Shown here in pieces: positions 34,715 through 45,925 of a stretch of DNA of 64,000 nucleotides; the stretch's first letter is position 1; each line of letters begins with the position of its first letter. The notes under the pieces are model-generated. The model ran no database searches and was not told where the DNA came from. It was given only the letters and a program-made list of their open reading frames with translations. Position numbers and translations under genes: made by a program. Source of the stretch: Flectonema sp. DT1601 (taxonomy: Eukaryota > Euglenozoa > Diplonemea > Diplonemida > Diplonemidae); contig OZ025784.1 in the NCBI GenBank assembly GCA_964019425.1, forward strand, positions 434,001-498,000, written 5' to 3'.

Positions 34715-35101
34715 TTAGTAGTTGTCTCTGGCGTACGGTCTTGGGTCACCTCCTCCTGGGGCAGTGACGTTGATCGCCTTCTCTCTTCCCATGTGGTCAG
34801 TCTCAACATCGAACTCAACATCCTGCTGCTCAGCAAGAGATCTGAATCCCTGTTTTTTTGATTTAGTTTGTTGTTGTTATAGCCTTCATTTGATCAACGG
34901 AGAGTTACGTTAGAGTGAAGTATACTTGACTCGCACATCCTCACTCACAGCAAGACATACCTGCATCTTAATAGCAGACTGGTGAACGAAAACCTCACCA
35001 TCGTTGTCCGAACGCTGAATGAATCCAAATCCCTTGTTGTCGAGCCATCTGACAACCTTTCCGGTGTTGGTACCGAGGGTGAATCTAGTAAGACGGAACA
35101 T
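34715..35101 (-). CDS. Cold-shock-domain protein, copy A (type 1 intron)
   Basis: Exons 34961-35101 and 34715-34849, with a 111-base intron (CAG|GTATGTCTTG ... AAAACAG|GGA, phase 0), encode 91 residues. The product is one cold-shock domain: RNP1-like KGFGFIQRS (23-31) and RNP2-like VFVHQ (37-41), with the second half starting GFRSLAEQQDVEFDVE and a short Gly/Pro tail ending RPYARDNY. Such proteins bind single-stranded RNA or DNA and act as RNA chaperones. The length equals bacterial CspA plus a ~20-residue tail. This copy has Ser at 42 (HQSAIKMQ) and Thr in VETD. A CCTCAG acceptor-like site lies ~35 bases before the ATG and a TATAAAAA about 147 bases upstream. It is the 3'-most member of an eight-gene array in transcription order. 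Confidence 0.92.
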
Positions 35102-35247
35102 TGTTGTAAGTAAACGAGAGGGGTCTGAGGTCTGAGGAAACTACTTAATAACTAGAAACACGTTAAGTTAGAAATAGGTGTCATCTCAGCAAAGATGTAT
35201 CCTACGAAATAATGATTAGCTCTCATGTAATTACATTACTTTAGAGC

Positions 35248-35255
35248 TTTTTATA
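35248..35255 (-). promoter_or_regulatory. TATA-like box upstream of cold-shock copy A
   Basis: Minus-strand CTATAAAAAGC, 147 bases before the ATG. It is plausible as a core promoter element, with the transcript then spliced at the CCTCAG close to the ATG. Weak evidence on its own in AT-rich DNA. Confidence 0.3.
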
Positions 35256-35396
35256 GTACCACACATTGAAAGGGAATAAATAGATTTCAATATAACAGTT
35301 CGACCACTTAAATAACTGAAATTTTGATAAACTAAAGAATATTGCGAATATTCCCTTCATCACAAAAAGGTTATGCAGCTACTCAGATGCAGAACC

Positions 35397-35764
35397 TTAG
35401 TAGTTGTCTCTGGCGTACGGTCTTGGGTCACCTCCTCCTGGGGCAGTGACGTTGATCGCCTTCTCTCTTCCCATGTGGTCAGACTCAACATCGAACTCAA
35501 CATCCTGCTGCTCAGCAAGAGATCTGAATCCCTGTTTTTTTTGATTTTGTATTGAAAGCATTCCGACTTCACTCATCCTCAAAAAGAAGTATTATTATTC
35601 ACAAAAAGAAAAGACTAACACACCTGCATCTTAATAGCAGTCTGGTGAACGAAAACCTCACCATCGTTGTCCGAACGCTGAATGAATCCAAATCCCTTGT
35701 TGTCGAGCCATCTGACAACCTTTCCGGTGTTGGTACCGAGGGTGAATCTAGTAAGACGGAACAT
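35397..35764 (-). CDS. Cold-shock-domain protein, copy B (type 2 intron)
   Basis: Exons 35624-35764 and 35397-35531 encode 91 residues. The 92-base intron is of the second type: it begins GTGTGTTAGTC and carries AATAATAATACTTC, unrelated to the copy A intron apart from the ends. Differences from A: HQTAIKMQ and VESD. The leader is TTATAACAATG with an acceptor-like TCTCCAG about 25 bases upstream. The sequence just upstream of the ATG (ATATTCTTAGTCC) is shared with copies C and D. Confidence 0.92.
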
Positions 35765-36355
35765 TGTTATAAAGGACTAAGAATATCTGGAGAGGATATT
35801 AAATTGATACTTTATTGAGGATTAATAATCAAGGTGAAATACCATACATAGTTAACAAGTATAGTGATAGAAAAGGAGTTATAAAGATCTCTGAACCGCT
35901 AACCGTTTGCCGGAAGGACATTCCAAACCTGTGATTAAACTAATCCCCAAGAACCACCCTAGTCGTTGTAATTGGGTGGAACACCCTTACGGCTTGGTGG
36001 TTAGTAAGCTAATGCTTCCCCCTTTATGAACATTTTTGCTTTTTTGCAGTCGCTGAGATCCATTTGACCCGTAAAAAGTCGAAGGTGAATTCAAAAGCAC
36101 TTAAAGCAGACTTACTCACTCAACTATTCCTCATGTCTTTATCCCTGCTTAGATAAGGTGAATAATGAAACAATGTGAAGTATATTTTATATAAGTTTTG
36201 CTCACAATATCGATGACTTTGTCGTAGAACTGCTGTGAGGCACCACGTTTCGGAACCGACGGCCGAAAGTGCCAATTTAGTACAATGAAAATGATATTTA
36301 AATTCTTATCTTGATAGGTGCCCAACAATACACAATAAGATTATCACGAAGTCAT
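35765..36355. other. Spacer between cold-shock copies B and C
   Basis: No gene. It holds a moderately GC-rich stretch (35880-36080) with nested complementary segments: AACCACC (35952-35958) with GGTGGTT (35996-36002), enclosing GGGTG-GAA-CACCC (35974-35986). It may be a structured transcript or leader. Confidence 0.5.
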
Positions 36356-36742
36356 TTAGTAGTTGTCTCTGGCGTACGGTCTTGGGTCACCTCCTCCTGG
36401 GGCAGTGACGTTGATCGCCTTCTCTCTTCCCATGTGGTCAGTCTCAACATCGAACTCAACATCCTGCTGCTCAGCAAGAGATCTGAATCCCTGTTTTTTT
36501 CATATAGTTTGTTGTTGTTATAGCCTTCATTTGATCAACGGAGCGTTACGCTAGAGTGAAGTATACTTGACTCGCACATCCTCACTCACAGCAAGACATA
36601 CCTGCATCTTAACAGCAGTCTGGTGAACGAAAACCTCACCATCGTTGTCCGAACGCTGAATGAATCCAAATCCCTTGTTGTCGAGCCATCTGACAACCTT
36701 TCCGGTGTTGGTACCGAGGGTGAATCTAGTAAGACGGAACAT
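36356..36742 (-). CDS. Cold-shock-domain protein, copy C (type 1 intron)
   Basis: Exons 36602-36742 and 36356-36490, 91 residues, 111-base intron nearly identical to that of copy A. Differences from A: HQTAVKMQ; VETD retained. The 5' flank (TTATAACAATG, ATATTCTTAGTCC) is like B and D, although the intron is like A, so flanks and introns have been reassorted. Confidence 0.92.
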
Positions 36743-38536
36743 TGTTATAAAGGACTAAGAATATCTGGAGAGGATATTAATAATTAATTTAAAACGTCTT
36801 GCTTACAACATTGAGGAAATTAACCAGTAAGGTCAAAAAAACCAGACTACCTCAAAAACAGTACTTGGTTGAAGTGATTTTACTCACAAGAAGAGAAAAG
36901 GAAGAAAGAACAGAAGACATACAACAATTCTTATTCAAAATAAGTTCATAAGGGAAAGGTGAATAAAAAAAGGGGGGTGGGGGGAAAAGAGAGTGAGTGA
37001 GAGATTTAATTTTGCTGTTGTTGTGCCATTTCCTTTCCCCTTTGAGACAATTATTAAGTCCCTCAAACCACACAAACTCACATCAACAGAATACCTAACC
37101 GTGAAGACTTCAACCATACGATATCTTTATGAATAAGGCTAGGGATGCACAACGATAAGTCAAACTCAACTAACATTACGCGCTTTAAATAAGATCGTTA
37201 GCATTGCAACAGAAAACACAAATGCGATCCCCGAAAAAGATATTTTGTTTATCAGTCTCTTGACATGATGTTTCTCAGTAGTAAATCAGAGTCTTTCCTT
37301 TCGAGCACCGTTTCAAACCAGACGTAGGGAATTCACAAAAGGTGATCCCTAGAAGTACAAGCTTCAGTCTAAAACATAAAACTAAAAAAGAAACCTGAAT
37401 AGAGATGTTGCATATGTTCAAAAAAAATAGAATATCCATAATAAATTAGCTATCCGTTAGTACAAAAGCTGTTGCCAAAATTCAAAACGGAAAAAAACAA
37501 CTAAAAAAAAAAACAAAAAAAAAAAAACAGTCATCTTTATAACAAAGAACAAGAACTTACAAAACACAGTAGTTTCATAATAAGAAATACCAGCCTATCA
37601 ATGATTGAAGTAGTAAATATGACAATGAAAACAGCGTGAAATACAAGTCCCTTGTTTTTGGCCTTCACCAGTAAAGACTACATTATAAATCGAGTAGTAA
37701 AGTAGTTATTTGAATAATCATATCAATCAAATAATCGTAAAGACAACAAACAGATAATGACTTGGGTTGGGGTTGGGTTGGGTTTCAGTCCCTTAAAGCA
37801 ATGAATATTTCTTCGGACCATTCCCCTTACCCGACCCTTTTCAGTGAAGCCTATTCATAGCGTTTGCCTAAATTAGGATATTGATGGAAAGTACAGTCAT
37901 TCTTCCTAACCTATCCAGGTAATTGATTAGACTGTAATATAGTAGAGAGAAAGGTAAAAATCCTTCGGAGGGAAAAAAAAAAAAACCAATTCCCAAACAA
38001 GCACAAAGATTACAAAATACACACGAAACCGAGTAAACGGTTACTACGCTCAAAAAAAGAAATAATTAAAAAAAAAAAAAAAAAAAAAAAAACGATAATC
38101 CGTATGAACCGCATAAAAATATTTCAAAAACGAAAAAAGAATATCAAAATTGGTATGCAAAAATAAGATGTTTTTTTTTTTTTTTTTCGGCCTGAATTTC
38201 AAAGAAAGATATTCTCACCTTTCTGTGAACTAAACTCATGCTGTAGATAATGCAAAGACGGGTGTCTGCTTATTAAGTTCAAGAAAAAAAACCAACAACA
38301 CTTTTCCCCCACATAACACAATACATCAAGTCCTCTCCGCAGGTTAACTGTGGAAAACTCAACACAGATTTACTATGTATGTGTGTTGTGTTGTATGATT
38401 ATTTATTTATTTTTAATATGTTTCCCCCCCCCCCCTCAATTCAAAACATTTAACCACAGCGTTTGGTGCCACAGCTAATGATTTTAAAAAAAAATAAGAA
38501 AAGGAAATAAAATACATATCGGATTCTTTTCTAATA

Positions 38537-38575
<39 letters not shown>

Positions 38576-38897
38576 TACCGAACGCAAAAAAAACAAATAA
38601 AAACAAAAAAAGTGTAAGTAAGAAAAAAAAAAGTAGTTGGGCACCAAAAAACTGACAGGAGCAAAATAATTTAAATTAAGAAAACAAAATAGATCGCAAT
38701 AATGATTTGAAATACTTAAACAGGTTGCCCTGCTTTTTTTTTTTTTTTTTTTCTTGATGTACATGCGTAAAATTAGTCTTGCCAGAAGCGGGAATACTTT
38801 TGTATTGTTCTCTGAAGACTTGACTGTAACCTTTTAGAAAGATATAGTCTTTATGGGATAAATTATCACACATGCACGCCTTCTTAGCAAACTAACT

Positions 38898-38932
<35 letters not shown>

Positions 38933-40408
38933 CTTAAAAACAGAAAGATAACGAAAGGCAAAACATTGCATCATCGAAAATTGATTCGCTGCTACACATT
39001 TTATTTATCTACTAATCCTGGGGAGCCAAAAAAAAAAACCAGAAAAAGCTCAACATAAAATAAAAAAAAAACAAAAAAAAAAAGGAAAGGAAAAAACTAC
39101 AGTCGCAAACACCACAAGGATCGTTGGAAGAAAGATTGAAAGAAAAAAAAGTCTTTGTTGTAATCAACTTGTCAATCAAAAGAAAAAAGAAATTTTTAAG
39201 GAGAATTCGAAGGATAATAAAAAAAAAGGAAGGAAACCAACAGGGCAGACATGAAGAACAAAAAACAGAATTAGAGCGTCGGATTTATCGTCGACATGAT
39301 TCCTTCTAACATCGAAGCAGCTGTGAATTTGGAAACGACAATTTTTCTATTCCCTTCCTCAAACAACCCTATAAAGTCTTTGTTTTGTTTATATTTGTTG
39401 GTGGTGGCAACTTTGAACAAGAACCGATATTCTCAGACGACGTCAGACTGCCGCACACAATTACCCAAGAAGAACTGGTTAGAGTTAGTCGATGTTTCAC
39501 AAAGTATTCAGAAACGGAAAACGTAAAAAAAAACCAAAAAAAAAAAGAGAGCAGTTCAGCCTTCGATTCCATTCATTACCACAAACACTAGAGGGCAGTG
39601 ATGCTAGGAGTTAGTACCTGAAATCTTTCGAATGCCAGGGAAAGATATAAGTTTTGCGGGTTTGCGGTCTTCACAACTGTGAAAAAGAATATCACCAGAA
39701 CGTGAGACATCTCAGCAAAGAATGGTTTTTGCTAAAGATTATTTTGGTTTTGTGAGAGCTGAGTGTGCATTCCACCTCAAAAACCTAAAGCCATTATAAG
39801 GTACCTTTTATGCTAAAAAAAGAGTAGCTTGGCATTGCTTTTCTCATATTTTGTAATTAATAATTACCTGAATCACAACTCGCAGCAACTATTACTTGTT
39901 TGCACAAAGTAAAAAAAAGGACTGAGCAAAAAAACAAACAAACAAAAACGCAATAAAAATATTAGATTCCCTGAAAAATTGGATGAAACAGAAAAAAAAA
40001 AACTGAACTTAACTATTTTTTTTTGAATCATCACTCGTATCTCTGTTAATTACAATGTACCGCAAAAGAGAAAAATATTCCCGTCAGGGAAACACTCTTG
40101 CGAACAACAGGAAGAGTACATCTCTTTTTTTTTTTCCTATTATACGGTATGAATAATAAACTGAGAGGCACTCGCTAAAGTAGGAAGGGAGGAAGTTAAT
40201 TTGCAAAAAAAAGGTTGAAAGAAATTTGGAAAAAAAGAACGAAAAACAAAAAAAACATAATAAAAAACTAGTACAAAGGTTACCAAGTTTTATATTGAAG
40301 CAGGGATAGCAAAACTACTGTTCTTTCTGTTATTCGCATCTCGCCGTCTGATGCCTTTTTGTTGTTTTTTTTACTCAAACTTTTAAATGAGTGAGCAGAG
40401 TGAAATCT
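36743..40408. other. 3.7-kb gap with homopolymers and a G-rich motif
   Basis: No gene seen. It holds the longest runs of the window (35 T at 38540-38574; 33 T at 38900-38932), a 12-base C run near 38424, a G4-type motif at 37762-37784, and one copy of the CATCTCAGCAAAGA motif (39708-39721). Confidence 0.55.
37762..37784 (+). repeat. Telomere-like G-rich repeat / G-quadruplex motif
   Basis: Four G tracts (GGG, GGGG, GGG, GGG) separated by TT form a perfect quadruplex consensus made of near-regular TTGGG units. Confidence 0.6.
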
Positions 40409-43400
40409 TTACAGCTGTACGAAGCTGCTATCAGCTGTTAAAGATTGCGTTAGTTCTTGTGGAAAATCTGAAATTGGTTTTAAAATGTTAAAATTCACAG
40501 AATTTCTTGTCACTAAAGGATCCAAACCGTCACTTCCGTTACTAAAGTCAACATCAGCAGGTGTCGGGAAATCAGTTGTTTTGAGAGGTTCCAATTGTTT
40601 CTGTTGATCTTCAACTTGACTATCGAGTAACCAATCACCGTCATTCAGATCTTCCGGCTCTAATAGTTGGTTGAATTTAGGAGCGTTACTAAAATATTTA
40701 AGCTCCGCGTGAGGCTGAATTAGAATTTCTTGAACGTGGTATCCACTCTTGCCAGTAAATAAGATGGAAAATGAAGGACCATCAGTTGGAAAATCCGCAA
40801 CATCGACTTTAACCCCAGCTCCGTGAGTTTTAATGAAGAAATCATCGCTTATTAATACTTCATCACGAGATAGAAATTGAAACATGCCTCTAAAGAATCC
40901 GGGAACCGCCTTACCAGATAATTGATACACCCTTACTGAAGCAATGTCTATTGAAGGGATGTCGATGTAGTCGCCTACAACAGCTCCAGGAAATCGACTT
41001 GACTCTTTGACTGTTGAGCTGTCGACTAACAAACCAAGTAGTTTTCTTGGTAATTTTTGTGGAAAATATGTAGGTTGACAAAAGAAGTCTTCTGGTGGTT
41101 TTACCCATAAATATTTTCTTCTAAAAAAGAAATTATAAATTGGATGACGAAGTGAAAACAAAGCAATCAGCAATCCAAGCATACCAGTGACCGTACCATA
41201 ATCTTCAATCCATTTAAGCAGCTGATCCATGAAGGACATGCTTACGCTAATTCTGATACTAACACGCAATGTTCCTTCATGACCGTCGCTTATTAAGAAT
41301 TGAGGTGTGTATGAGCCTTCATCTTCAGGTTCTGGACTTCCTTGAATAACACCGTTGTTTAACTTCATCCATGATATGGGAGATTCACTGTCATCAGTCA
41401 CGATGATGTCATCACCGTCTGGATCAGACAAGTGTGATGAAATATTTACAAATAGAGAACTTCCTGATCTTAAACTAATAGCGTCAATTGTTGTTAACTG
41501 AATTGGATTGCTATTTGATAAAATATTAATATCAATAGAAACCTCCGTCGTGTTAAAACTATCTGATACTAATAAAGTTATTGAAAATGTACCATTCACA
41601 TCACCAGGTTGAACCCTCAATAATTGCAATTCTTCTGAATAATGCATCCAATCTTCTTGACCTTCCATTTTATATGATATAGGGTCAGACTCAGGATCTA
41701 TAAAATCGATATTTAAAGGATACCTGCAGGAGTGTTTGCTTATACAAGTGTAGTTTAAACTGTCAATAAGGTTTCGTGGTAGTGGTGCTATGTTTGGATG
41801 TATAGTTATGTATAGGATTATCGATCGTTGTTTGTATCCATCAGATCCAATAATCTCAACAGCGTACTCTTTACTGCGTGATGAATCTGATAGACTGGCT
41901 GTTCCAAAAAGTTTTTGTTTTTCAGTATCAAATGAGAGCCAATCTGCATTCGTTGTATTCGCTTTTACAATAACCACATCACCATCAGGATCTCTAAAGA
42001 GAGTTGGTAAAGGATAATTTAAAACAAATTTATCTCTCACGGCAGTTTTTAAAGTTTTATTTCCATATAATTCCGGAGCCCTATTCTCTTTGAAGTACGT
42101 CGGAGGGACTTCTTCTTCTAAATCAAAATTTATGTCATCTCTTAACGCAACTAAGAAATTAGATTGACTTGTATTGCCATTTGGTGAATATCGAACCCTT
42201 CTAAGCATGCTGTTAACACCAACAGAGCTTCCCATGCATTCAATTGAGTTAGTTGGATAACTACAAAACAGACCTGGAAACGTTTCCGGAACAAATTCAA
42301 CTGAAGATCCACTACCAGGATAACTAACATAAGTAATAAATATTCTTATAGTTGGAGCTGGGCTTGTTATCGATGCATACGGTGGTGTTGTATCATTGTG
42401 TCTCACTATGAACAAACTTCTTTCAACAGGAATTCTTAAAATATGAACATCATCATTAGTGTACGAAGAAAGTTCAATCTGCAACGATACGTAGACTCGT
42501 AGTATTAGATTAGTTCCGGTGTACTCCTTCGGAGCGCTGAATTGAAAAACGTTAGGGCTCATTTCCTGAACCCAAAAAGGTAAATCACGAGATTTCTGTG
42601 GAAGGAATCGAGTGACTTCCTCAACTCTAACCACGGTAACTTTACATCTGGATAAGAACAGAGAATTCATTGAGAAACATGCACTTCCAAATCGAAGTTG
42701 TTTTGCTTCACCAACAGTAAGACTTGGACTTGTGTCAGATTTGTTCTCACCATTGTGATAATACGTTAATACTGGTTGAGAATATGCGACCCCTTCAACA
42801 GAAGTAGCATCCTTTCCAATCGAGATATACCCTCCCCAGTATCCAGGTTTTTCAGGCAACATTGCTAATGCTGGTGATGGATAACTGTTTACAGTGTAGG
42901 CTTCATAGGGACCAGTTGAAGCTGGAACAGGAACCATGATATCTGTGATGTCGTACATTTCTATTTTCCCAATATCATTGAATACTATTAGTGTATTCCC
43001 AACAGACATAATCTTCCAACAAGATTGATATAATCCTTCAGGAAATATCTTTGATAGAGACCCTGGTCTGTAGTGATATCCAATAAGAGAATCATATCCA
43101 CATCCGAATATATATTCTTCACCGTCTCTAACAATTGTTAAAGCATCTGCGAAAGTATATCTAATCGGAGTGTATTCACCTGTTACTAAGTGTACTATTC
43201 CTAGTTGAGTAGAATCAGATTTTATGTAAGCAGGATATAGTTTTAATGGTTCTACAAAGGTTGATCCAAAGCCAACAACAGGAGATGCTCGTTCCCTACT
43301 AACGGTTACCTTACCAGTGCTTAGCCCACGAGTTGTTATGAAGTTTCCTTCATGGATTGGGTTAATATTATCCACACAAACAGTAACATCATCTATAACG

Positions 43401-45925
43401 TGAGGCATGCAATACGAATGTCCTGAACAAGTTGCATATTTTCTCACACCACTTCCAATACCTCTGAAATCCATTCGTATGGTTGTCGGACACCATCCAG
43501 AAATGATCTCCGGAAATGGCAGAATCGACTTTTCTACAATAACTCTGTCAGCATCACCACCAAGTACAGATGACCCAACTCTATGTAGAATCATATAATT
43601 ATCATCAGTTAGAGAGACTCCTATAATTCCTCCTTTATCAGTTGGGAATACGGATACTAGATTAGTATTATTGCTGTGTACCTCTAGTCTGACGGCTAAG
43701 CTGCAAGCACGTACAGCGATTCTAACATCTCCGTGTGGACCTGGACCAAGACTGCTACCTGTACACATGTCTCCAATTAATATAAAAACACCATTTGTCA
43801 TTGGATCTCTGCTAGCGAATCTGGTTGGAGGTCCCATTGATGGATAGGCTGCACTGAAATTTAATGAAAGAGAAAGAGATCCCATTGAATCTCTGCGGAA
43901 TATATTTACTTGGGTTGAAGTGTATCGGCTTTCAATTTCACCGAACAATCGTAAATGGTCGATTCCAAAGACTCCCATGTACCTAAAAACCACGTCAATG
44001 TTTGTTGGTGATACAACGTCACATTTTTGAGAAAGATGATATAAATAATAATCTGATGTTACTAACGATCCTGACGCGTAGTGTATCGAGTTTGTACCAG
44101 TTCTGACAAATCTCATTACTGAACCCATTTTGTGAGGTCCTACCTCTTCAGTGATGAATGCGTATCCACCATCTTCGTATCTCTTATCAGAATTACTACA
44201 TAAAACTACCCGTTGTGTAGCTGTAACGGTAATGCCATACATTGGTAAATACTTCTTTTTAATGTTCTGAGGATCAGATAAGTTGTACATAAATAAACTA
44301 TCACTGTTTATGACGTAAAGTGTTTCATCTATTCCGCTTACTCCATTACCAGCAGGGACAGACATCAAAGCTACTTGAGTTATGGTATCGGTTTGTTGTC
44401 TGAATATTATTACTGCACCACGACCATGAGTTATCGTTATCAGTGTATCTCCAAATACATTGTCAGTTCGACTTATAAAATGCATTGTCGCAATTGAAGC
44501 TGCCGCCCGACTTATAAAATTCCCAGCACTAGACATATTGAAATCGTTTGATGAAAGTGATATCCCGGTACTCAAATCAACAGAATACAACTTACCGGTC
44601 CATTCTCCTTCCCACTGCTTTGAAAATGCTTCTTCTGGTTCATAGATTCCAACATCAATAAAAGCTCTCTCTGAATAAATAAACAATCCCATTTGAGTAG
44701 ATGAGTTCACAGTGTGGATAGAACAGTTAAAAGATACGTCTGTGAAAAGAGTTGTCGAAGGTGTTTTTATAGCGACTGAGCAGATTCCAGATGTGTTACT
44801 GTATAGTAAAGAGTAGACCTCACTGTTGTGAAGGGTTCCAATCTCTGGGTCAACTAGAGTTTTGTTGGTTGTTCCGAATTGTATAAAACTGCCGTCAGTT
44901 GCAAGAAGTGGAATTGAATCAAGAAACTGTGTAGTTCGATCCTCGGCGAAACACTCTCTATTGTTCATATTCGGGTCTTTCCATAAATTTGTTATCGGAT
45001 ACGTTCCATACGCAAAAACTCCAACATCCGAACAAATATACAATCGTCCTCCAAAAGCCATACCAATTACTGTGTAATCTCCCGGTGGAAGTTGAATTTG
45101 ACGGACATGAATAGGATTTTTATTGACTGATATGTCAAACAAATGAAGAAACGCCCTATCATCAATAATCCATAACTGATTACCTTCCGCATAGATACCT
45201 TGAACAGAACTTCCATCGGGTATAACTATGTTTTTTATCATCATCTCTGAAGGCGACGACATCATTAAACAACTACAATAAACAGTGCTCCCAACACTGA
45301 CTATTCTGGGTTGAGGTGGTATTGAATTACAAACATCAATTTCGGAATACACTGTTGATAATGATCCATCAGCATTTGATAATTTTATTTCTCTGATATA
45401 AGTCCCAATCATGTAGTACAAAACTCCTTCAGATATGGTTATATCAAAAACAGTACTGTGAACACCTGCTGACGGTGGAGTATAAAATGATGAAACGCCA
45501 GTTAATTGATTCCAAATAATTATTTTATCAGTACATGCGCCATAAATGTAATCTCCATATGAGACAAGTCTATTACATGTGTTGGTTCCAGTTGGAATAT
45601 CAAACAAAACTTCTAAGTCATCAGTCTGTTGGTATTTCGTTATATTATCGCCAACAGTGAAGAGAAACCCATCAGACGTTACTGTGGTTGCTGTAAGTCC
45701 GGGTTGTGGTCTGATACCACCTCCCTGAATACCCAAATTCTGTCTCGTCGCTTCAATTTTTCGAATATCTAACGAAACAATAGCAGTACTGTGTAATGTA
45801 TAGATCAAGTCATTAGTTGGATCAACAGCCAATCCAAACAAACCTCCCTGTGAATAAAAACCGTGGAGGAAACTAACATCAGTGACTGCCACAGCCAACA
45901 GCTGTATAGTTGTTATCCACAACAT
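40409..45925 (-). CDS. Large type I membrane protein with cadherin-like (CADG/He_PIG) repeats
   Basis: A single exon of 1838 residues. The N-terminus MLWITTIQLLAVAVTDVSFLH is a likely signal peptide. Residues ~25-950 are beta-rich with recurrent 'LY..D....L...D' blades resembling one or more beta-propellers (GLFGLAVDPTNDLIYTL). From about 1280 to 1560 there are at least three dystroglycan-type cadherin-like/He_PIG units with LFRDPDGD, DFIDPESD and HLSDPDGD calcium-type motifs. One membrane span lies at ~1573-1593 (GTVTGMLGLLIALFSL), followed by a ~245-residue cytoplasmic tail. Many Asn-x-Ser/Thr sites in the ectodomain fit a glycosylated surface receptor or adhesion protein. No catalytic domain is seen. 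The gene splits the cold-shock array in two (three copies downstream, five upstream). Confidence 0.85.
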   Translation of the reverse strand: MLWITTIQLLAVAVTDVSFLHGFYSQGGLFGLAVDPTNDLIYTLHSTAIVSLDIRKIEATRQNLGIQGGGIRPQPGLTATTVTSDGFLFTVGDNITKYQQTDDLEVLFDIPTGTNTCNRLVSYGDYIYGACTDKIIIWNQLTGVSSFYTPPSAGVHSTVFDITISEGVLYYMIGTYIREIKLSNADGSLSTVYSEIDVCNSIPPQPRIVSVGSTVYCSCLMMSSPSEMMIKNIVIPDGSSVQGIYAEGNQLWIIDDRAFLHLFDISVNKNPIHVRQIQLPPGDYTVIGMAFGGRLYICSDVGVFAYGTYPITNLWKDPNMNNRECFAEDRTTQFLDSIPLLATDGSFIQFGTTNKTLVDPEIGTLHNSEVYSLLYSNTSGICSVAIKTPSTTLFTDVSFNCSIHTVNSSTQMGLFIYSERAFIDVGIYEPEEAFSKQWEGEWTGKLYSVDLSTGISLSSNDFNMSSAGNFISRAAASIATMHFISRTDNVFGDTLITITHGRGAVIIFRQQTDTITQVALMSVPAGNGVSGIDETLYVINSDSLFMYNLSDPQNIKKKYLPMYGITVTATQRVVLCSNSDKRYEDGGYAFITEEVGPHKMGSVMRFVRTGTNSIHYASGSLVTSDYYLYHLSQKCDVVSPTNIDVVFRYMGVFGIDHLRLFGEIESRYTSTQVNIFRRDSMGSLSLSLNFSAAYPSMGPPTRFASRDPMTNGVFILIGDMCTGSSLGPGPHGDVRIAVRACSLAVRLEVHSNNTNLVSVFPTDKGGIIGVSLTDDNYMILHRVGSSVLGGDADRVIVEKSILPFPEIISGWCPTTIRMDFRGIGSGVRKYATCSGHSYCMPHVIDDVTVCVDNINPIHEGNFITTRGLSTGKVTVSRERASPVVGFGSTFVEPLKLYPAYIKSDSTQLGIVHLVTGEYTPIRYTFADALTIVRDGEEYIFGCGYDSLIGYHYRPGSLSKIFPEGLYQSCWKIMSVGNTLIVFNDIGKIEMYDITDIMVPVPASTGPYEAYTVNSYPSPALAMLPEKPGYWGGYISIGKDATSVEGVAYSQPVLTYYHNGENKSDTSPSLTVGEAKQLRFGSACFSMNSLFLSRCKVTVVRVEEVTRFLPQKSRDLPFWVQEMSPNVFQFSAPKEYTGTNLILRVYVSLQIELSSYTNDDVHILRIPVERSLFIVRHNDTTPPYASITSPAPTIRIFITYVSYPGSGSSVEFVPETFPGLFCSYPTNSIECMGSSVGVNSMLRRVRYSPNGNTSQSNFLVALRDDINFDLEEEVPPTYFKENRAPELYGNKTLKTAVRDKFVLNYPLPTLFRDPDGDVVIVKANTTNADWLSFDTEKQKLFGTASLSDSSRSKEYAVEIIGSDGYKQRSIILYITIHPNIAPLPRNLIDSLNYTCISKHSCRYPLNIDFIDPESDPISYKMEGQEDWMHYSEELQLLRVQPGDVNGTFSITLLVSDSFNTTEVSIDINILSNSNPIQLTTIDAISLRSGSSLFVNISSHLSDPDGDDIIVTDDSESPISWMKLNNGVIQGSPEPEDEGSYTPQFLISDGHEGTLRVSIRISVSMSFMDQLLKWIEDYGTVTGMLGLLIALFSLRHPIYNFFFRRKYLWVKPPEDFFCQPTYFPQKLPRKLLGLLVDSSTVKESSRFPGAVVGDYIDIPSIDIASVRVYQLSGKAVPGFFRGMFQFLSRDEVLISDDFFIKTHGAGVKVDVADFPTDGPSFSILFTGKSGYHVQEILIQPHAELKYFSNAPKFNQLLEPEDLNDGDWLLDSQVEDQQKQLEPLKTTDFPTPADVDFSNGSDGLDPLVTRNSVNFNILKPISDFPQELTQSLTADSSFVQL

